From: Aromatoleum anaerobium
GTDB lineage: Bacteria > Pseudomonadota > Gammaproteobacteria > Burkholderiales > Rhodocyclaceae
DNA length: 64,000 nt
NCBI RefSeq assembly: GCF_012910705.2
Contig: NZ_WTVG02000039.1
Location: forward strand, 248,001-312,000
Direction: 5' to 3'
Shown here one piece after another: positions 59,481-64,000 of the stretch (positions are counted from its first letter, which is position 1; each line of letters opens with the position of its first letter). A program made the position numbers and the translations under genes. Under the pieces are notes generated by a model. The model had not been told where the DNA came from. It searched no databases and saw only the letters and a list, made by a program, of their open reading frames with translations.

Positions 59481-61457
59481 TTAATCGATCGTCTTGATGA
59501 TGCTGATGTTGAAGCTGTTCGAATCGCTGTTCGTGTTGACGTTCGAGTCGCTGGTCGAGACGCTCTCGGACACTGACGTGCCGGACGAGTAGTTGAATTG
59601 CGACAGCGCGGCAGCGGCGAGCTGCGCCGCCACCTGGGCGCCAGCGCGGACGTTCTGCGACAGGATCTCGACCTGGCTGGTGAGCTTGGCAATCGTCGCT
59701 TTCGCCGCCTCGATCCGCACCTGCGCCGAAGCAACGTTCACATCGGACTCGGCGCGGTAGATCGTCGCTTCCGCATCCGCCCGGGCGGCCTGCGCACGGA
59801 CGGTGGCGCTGAACGCCTCGACCTCGGCCTGATGTACGCCGGCCACGGCGCGCACGCGCTCGGCTTCGGCTCCGGCCTGCGTGCGGAACGCCTCGGTGCG
59901 GGCTTTGAAGAGGTCGATCGGCGCTTCCTGCTTGATCTTGAGCTCGACGTTCTTCTCCGCGGCCTTCGCCTCGACCAGCGAGCGGAACCCCTCGACCTGC
60001 GAGCGGTAGGCGTCGGCCTGGGCCTTGAAGACTTCGACTTTCGACACCTCAGCCTTCACGCGTGTCGCATAGCCGTCGTACTCGGCCGCTTTCGCTTTCA
60101 CCAGCGACTCGTAGGCGCCGATGCGCGCCGCGTAGGCTTCGATGGTGGTGCGGTTCACTTCGGAGATCACCCGCGCCGCTTCGACCTGGGTGCGGTACAC
60201 ATCGACACGCGCCTTGGCCGCTTCGATCTGCGCCTTGTACGTCTCCACCAGCTGCGCGTTGAGCTCGCCGATGAGCTTCTGCCCTTCGATCTGCGCGCGG
60301 AACACTTCGAGGTGGGCGAGCTCGGCCTGCAGCTGGGCACGGAATGCTTCAGCGCGCACACCGAACGCTTTCACTTGCGCGTCGTACTGCGCGACTTGCG
60401 CCTGGAACACTTCGAGCGCGATCGTGAGCGCGAACTTCGAGGCTTCGAACGCACGCTGCGCGATCTGGCTCGCGTAGCTGATGAGGCCGGACTCGACCTG
60501 CCACGCCTGCTCGAAAGCGAAGCGCCGGTTGCTCTGCTCGAGCTCGGCCTGCTTGACCATGATCTCGCGCGACAGCTCGCTGTCCTTGTTCTGCGCTTCC
60601 TGTGCGGCGTCACTGAGGGCGATCGACAGCGCACCGGGCGGCTGGCTGAAGCCGCGGCTGGCGAACTGGCGCAGCACCTCGCGTGTCTTGCGCAGGGTCA
60701 GGGCGTTCTCACGCTCGCGAGCGCGGTTCCAGATCGCGCGCTCGACGTCGGGGTCGAGCCCGGTCGCCGCACCGTCGACCCAGCGCTGCAGCATCGCGCG
60801 CAACGACGTCAGCAGTTCGGAGGTGTAGCGCTCCTCGACGAAGCTGAACGTGCCGATGTCCGGCGCCGGCACGGTGAATTCCGGCACTGCGGCGTCGAAC
60901 ACTGGCAGGTTGAGCGCCGGCACGCCGGGGACTTCGACCGGCAGCATCGCCGGCGTGACCGGCATGTCGAACGCCACGGCCTCCGGCAGTGTCACTGTCT
61001 CAAGTCCCGGCGCGGCTGGCAGGCTCTCGGCGAACGGCGCCGGCGCGGCGATCGACAGGTCGATGTCAGGGGCCGCCGCCGTGAGTTCCGGCGCATTGCC
61101 AAGGTCGAGGGAGGCCACCACATCGAGCGTCGGCTCGGTCGGCGGCGCCGGCAGGTTCATCTCCAGACCGTCGGGGCGTGCTGGCGCGGCGGGGATCTCG
61201 ATCGGCGTCAGCGTCGTCGACGCCAGCGCGACGTCTGCGTTGATGTCGGGCAGCGCGGTCAACTGCCCCGAGATGTTCGCGATCTCGCCGAGGAAGTTCA
61301 TCGACGCGTTGAACGCGGTCGATGAGTACGCCTGTGAGCTGTCCCACCCACCCAGGATGATGTCCTCGGCGTTGAAGTTGAACGGCCGCGTGTATTGGGG
61401 GATCGGGTTGAACGGCTCCAGCCCGATGATGTTGCCGTTCTCGTCGTAGATGGGCAT
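59481..61457 (-). CDS. Long coiled-coil phage structural protein (658 aa)
   Basis: A 658-residue protein. A ~210-residue N-terminal part rich in Pro/Ala/Leu (PALNLPVFDAAVPEFTVP) is followed by a continuous Ala/Glu/Gln-rich coiled coil (about residues 225-620) with repeating VEAFRAQ-, VEVFKAQ- and YKAQIEAAKARV-like units. A Ser/Asn-rich tail (SVSTSDSNVNTNSDSNSFN) ends it. It is probably a fibrous virion or tail component. GGAG 7 nt before the ATG fits. I cannot assign a named family. Confidence 0.78.
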   Translation of the reverse strand: MPIYDENGNIIGLEPFNPIPQYTRPFNFNAEDIILGGWDSSQAYSSTAFNASMNFLGEIANISGQLTALPDINADVALASTTLTPIEIPAAPARPDGLEMNLPAPPTEPTLDVVASLDLGNAPELTAAAPDIDLSIAAPAPFAESLPAAPGLETVTLPEAVAFDMPVTPAMLPVEVPGVPALNLPVFDAAVPEFTVPAPDIGTFSFVEERYTSELLTSLRAMLQRWVDGAATGLDPDVERAIWNRARERENALTLRKTREVLRQFASRGFSQPPGALSIALSDAAQEAQNKDSELSREIMVKQAELEQSNRRFAFEQAWQVESGLISYASQIAQRAFEASKFALTIALEVFQAQVAQYDAQVKAFGVRAEAFRAQLQAELAHLEVFRAQIEGQKLIGELNAQLVETYKAQIEAAKARVDVYRTQVEAARVISEVNRTTIEAYAARIGAYESLVKAKAAEYDGYATRVKAEVSKVEVFKAQADAYRSQVEGFRSLVEAKAAEKNVELKIKQEAPIDLFKARTEAFRTQAGAEAERVRAVAGVHQAEVEAFSATVRAQAARADAEATIYRAESDVNVASAQVRIEAAKATIAKLTSQVEILSQNVRAGAQVAAQLAAAALSQFNYSSGTSVSESVSTSDSNVNTNSDSNSFNISIIKTID

Positions 61458-61469
61458 GTCAGAACTCCG

Positions 61470-62903
61470 TTACAGTTGCTCGATCTTGTGCTGAAACAGC
61501 CGGCCGATCTTGAGTCGACCTATGGTGGTGTAGCGCGGATAGGTGTATTGCTCGGCAATGACCTCGAAGATCAGCACGCCGCCGTACAACTGGCAGGCGC
61601 GCGCGGCATAGACCGGCATCGGCGGGGCGAGGCGAACGAAAAACGCCGGCATCGGGTCGCCGAAGCAGTCCTTGGCGTTGAACACATGCACACCGCTCGC
61701 ATCGGGCAGCAAAAAGGCTACTGCGTCGGTCACCGGGTCATGCACGACAAGCTTTCCGCCATGCAGTCCGCCAAAGGTGTTGGCAAAGGGCCTGGTCTCC
61801 AGGCCGTCGATCTCGACTTGACTCCACCCCGCTGCGGCGCTGTACGTCCATAGGGCAAAGTCGTATTCGGACACGTCCGGGTCGCGCCAGCCGGCCAGCG
61901 ACAGCCACGCCTTTTGCCCTGCGTTGTCCATCACGAACGCATGGGATACGCCAAGCGCTTCGCTCGATAGCGTCGCCGGCACGCTCGCCGTCCCATTGAT
62001 GACGGACGTGAAGGTGATTTGCTGATTGGTGTTCGGGAAGGTGCCGGTCGGATGGGCGTAGGACGCCACCAGTCCCGCATCGGCCGAACCGGCGACGCTG
62101 ATCTGGTTGTTATCCGTCGGCAGTTCCAGTTCGCCGGCTCGCGCAAGCGTGGTGCCGTCGTAGGCGCACAGAAAAAACGGCACGGGCTTGATGTGAAAGT
62201 CCGGATCGCGTCGCAAGAGTGTCACAGCAAAGCCGTCGATCGCGAACTGCCCGCCATTGACCGGGCTATAGACCACCGAGTCGTCCACCGTCATCTGCTG
62301 ATAGACCATGTCGCCCGGCGACCAGTAGGCCAGCGCGTGCGCCGTGCCGCCGCCGGGGTAGAACGGCGCGAAGAAACGATTGCTGCGCGTGTCGATGGAG
62401 ACTTCGACGTAGCTCAGTCCAGCGGAATCGAGTTTGAACGAACCGATCTGCGCCATCGTTTCGGCATTGAACGCATACACCGTTCCCGCGCCAGGACGGC
62501 GCTCCGGGTGCAGTTCCGCGTCGTTCGGGACTTCCTCGTCATCGCCGCGGGCATAGATGAATTTCCCGGTCGTATCCATCACTGCCGATGACATGATCCA
62601 GTCGAGGATCTGCGCGTACTGCTCGGTATTGCCCTCCCACACGCAGAACGCGCCACTCTTTTTCTGGCCGCCGGCATGCCGGTGAATGTTGATGTGGATC
62701 TCGGTCTGACCGTGGCGGCGCGAGGCGCCGAGGTTCGTACCATCTTCCAGCGTGAGCGTGCGCTGGTACTGCTCGACGCCTGCGCTCATCTGTCGGCGCA
62801 CCTCATCGAGCAGCTTGTAGGCGGGTTTCAGGTAGGCCGCATGGACGGCGAGCGCGGGACTCGGCACGCCATTCACGAAGAAGCGCTTGCGGATCGGCTC
62901 CAT
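61470..62903 (-). CDS. Phage protein of unknown function (477 aa)
   Basis: A 477-residue protein with mostly beta-strand character and several aromatic-rich segments (FFAPFYPGGGTAHALAYW; DMVYQQMTVDDSVVYSPVNG). An N-terminal part mentions no known motif. The pattern of short strands separated by Gly/Asp turns could be a propeller-like virion protein. Its ATG overlaps the TGA of the upstream gene (ATGA, 62902-62905 region). It lies in the virion block; no more specific call is possible. Confidence 0.72.
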   Translation of the reverse strand: MEPIRKRFFVNGVPSPALAVHAAYLKPAYKLLDEVRRQMSAGVEQYQRTLTLEDGTNLGASRRHGQTEIHINIHRHAGGQKKSGAFCVWEGNTEQYAQILDWIMSSAVMDTTGKFIYARGDDEEVPNDAELHPERRPGAGTVYAFNAETMAQIGSFKLDSAGLSYVEVSIDTRSNRFFAPFYPGGGTAHALAYWSPGDMVYQQMTVDDSVVYSPVNGGQFAIDGFAVTLLRRDPDFHIKPVPFFLCAYDGTTLARAGELELPTDNNQISVAGSADAGLVASYAHPTGTFPNTNQQITFTSVINGTASVPATLSSEALGVSHAFVMDNAGQKAWLSLAGWRDPDVSEYDFALWTYSAAAGWSQVEIDGLETRPFANTFGGLHGGKLVVHDPVTDAVAFLLPDASGVHVFNAKDCFGDPMPAFFVRLAPPMPVYAARACQLYGGVLIFEVIAEQYTYPRYTTIGRLKIGRLFQHKIEQL

Positions 62904-64000
62904 CAGCCGACCTTCCTTGATGTCATCAGCGGATCGACGCTGAGCCGGTCGAACTCGAAGTCCGCGCCGTCGCGGTTGGCAATCTCGAACTGCCAGTAAG
63001 CGCCTTTCGCGCCGCGTCCGATCTTGGTGCGGCCCGCCGCGAGCGTCGCGTGGCCGGCGGCGGCCAGCGTGTAGTCGTATTCCTCGTGCTCGTCGATGAT
63101 GACCTTCAGCGTCAGATCCCCGTCGGTGCGGTAATTGACGTACATCGCTTCGACGCGCTTGAGCTTCGGGTCGCCGAAGTCGGTCACAGCAAGGCGGGCC
63201 GATGCGTTGATCAGTGCCCCGGCATTGGTATCGCCGCCGAGCACGAACAAGCCTCCGGGCCCGGCGGCGAGATAGACGCCGTTGAACTTGGCGAGCCCCT
63301 TGATCGACAGTCCGCTGTAGGTCGTCAGCGCGCGATTCTCGGTGTTCAGCGCGTAGGCCGAATAGGTCGCACCGACGACGGTGCCGGCCTGCCCGCTGCT
63401 GAGGATCGCCGGCAGGGTGACGGTCGAGGAACCGATGACCTCGACGTAACCCGTCCCCTCGCCCGCGATGACCGGCAGCGTCAGCGTGCTCGATCCGAGC
63501 GCGCCGCTGAAGCCCGTCGCGGCCAGCGTGATTGCGGCAAGGGTCGCCGTCGAACTGCCGACGTTGGCGGTGATCGCCGCACCACTGGCAACCGGCAGCG
63601 GCAGACTCAGACTGGATCTGCCGACAATCGGCGTTTCCCCGTCTGCGCTGCCGCTGATCGCCGCGAGCGTGACCGACGAGTGTCCAATGTGCCCGACCAG
63701 AGCGGACGCGCTGCCGGTGATCGCGGGCAAGGTCTGCACGGACTCGGGCGGTGTGCTGCCGCTGCCGGTGATGGCCTCGAGTGTGGCCGCGCTGCTCGCC
63801 GTAAAGCCCGGATTCGCCGTGGCAGACCCGGTGAGTGCGATGTCCTGGTCGCTGGTCGCAATGACCCCAGCAAAGCCGGTGCCGCTCGCCACGATGGCCG
63901 GCAGGCTCCACACCGGCCCGCCCGCGCCCGATCCGGTGATAGCCTGCAAGAGCAGAGGCGAACCGTTCGTGTTGCGCGAATGCCCGACCAGCCCGCTTTC
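62903..64000 (-). CDS. Repeat-rich phage structural protein, C-terminal part
   Basis: The open frame runs past the right edge, so the N-terminus is missing. At least seven degenerate repeats of about 22-26 residues (GSSTVTLPAILSSGQAG, GSSTLTLPVIAGEGTG, GSSTATLAAITLAATG) fill residues before a distinct C-terminal domain of ~170 residues (YSAYALNTENRALTTYSGLS; RLAVTDFGDPKLKRVEAMYV; GAYWQFEIANRDGADFEFD). Such Ser/Thr/Ala beta-repeats suit a fibre or surface protein. The C-terminal domain may be the part that docks on the virion. Confidence 0.75.
   Translation of the reverse strand, partial: ESGLVGHSRNTNGSPLLLQAITGSGAGGPVWSLPAIVASGTGFAGVIATSDQDIALTGSATANPGFTASSAATLEAITGSGSTPPESVQTLPAITGSASALVGHIGHSSVTLAAISGSADGETPIVGRSSLSLPLPVASGAAITANVGSSTATLAAITLAATGFSGALGSSTLTLPVIAGEGTGYVEVIGSSTVTLPAILSSGQAGTVVGATYSAYALNTENRALTTYSGLSIKGLAKFNGVYLAAGPGGLFVLGGDTNAGALINASARLAVTDFGDPKLKRVEAMYVNYRTDGDLTLKVIIDEHEEYDYTLAAAGHATLAAGRTKIGRGAKGAYWQFEIANRDGADFEFDRLSVDPLMTSRKVG

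Larger units (their letters stand above)
46480..64000. mobile_element. Prophage, left part (continues beyond window)
   Basis: From about 46.5 kb all genes are of phage type: GIY-YIG nuclease, Rha/KilA-C antirepressor, two ribbon-helix-helix repressors, then large virion proteins on the minus strand running off the right edge. The left border is placed between the GGDEF gene start (46250) and the GIY-YIG gene (46533). No attL core or tRNA was found, and no integrase, packaging or capsid gene is in the window. Confidence 0.85.

Overview
The window is GC-rich DNA from a betaproteobacterium, most likely Rhodocyclales of the Azoarcus/Aromatoleum type. This is inferred from gene content and order (pyrG-kdsA-eno; scpA-scpB-rluB next to trpS and a site-2-protease-like gene; glycine-riboswitch-gcvTHP), not from a database search. 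About 46 kb is chromosomal core and the last ~17.5 kb is the edge of a prophage that runs off the right end.

Core, left to right. (1) Minus strand: pyrG, kdsA and the start of eno, with an isochorismatase-like hydrolase and a hotdog thioesterase upstream. The thioesterase is divergent from an ETF-ubiquinone oxidoreductase gene, and a 20-bp palindrome lies between them. (2) 6.0-13.1 kb, minus strand: a likely copper-handling operon (DUF2946 protein, PCu(A)C chaperone, TonB receptor, CxCC-containing propeller-like protein, thioredoxin-fold protein, OprC-type copper receptor) with several overlapping stop/start junctions. (3) purL, with a complete ISAs1-family element inserted upstream (1293 bp, 12-bp inverted repeats, 10-bp target duplication). 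(4) A bactofilin / small coiled-coil membrane protein / M23 peptidase operon. (5) rluB, scpB, scpA, trpS, M50 peptidase, YciO-type protein and PHP phosphoesterase. (6) A tandem glycine riboswitch followed by gcvT, gcvH and gcvP. A group II intron sits just behind the gcvP terminator. (7) Two beta-1,3-glucan genes (GH17 membrane protein; GH17-GT2 fusion), a ChaN-family protein, a FinR-like LysR regulator divergent from fpr, and an orphan lipoyl-domain protein whose stop codon was hit by an IS1182-family element. Then come a GcvR-like ACT protein and a CHASE-PAS-GGDEF diguanylate cyclase.

Prophage edge, ~46.5 kb to the end. It starts with a GIY-YIG protein carrying an integrase-arm-like N-terminus. 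Next is a compact switch that recalls the P22 immI region: an Arc-like gene plus a Rha/KilA-C antirepressor, divergent from a second ribbon-helix-helix repressor, with a 12-bp-arm operator between them. From 49.7 kb to the right edge there is a tightly coupled minus-strand virion module: a repeat-rich protein, an unknown protein, a long coiled-coil protein, an 859-aa protein with a 51-bp tandem repeat, a 2365-aa polyvalent protein and a 32-aa membrane peptide.

The most unusual feature is an HNH homing-endonuclease gene with a good ribosome binding site. It lies antisense inside the open reading frame of the 2365-aa protein without breaking that frame. No tRNA, rRNA or CRISPR array was seen.
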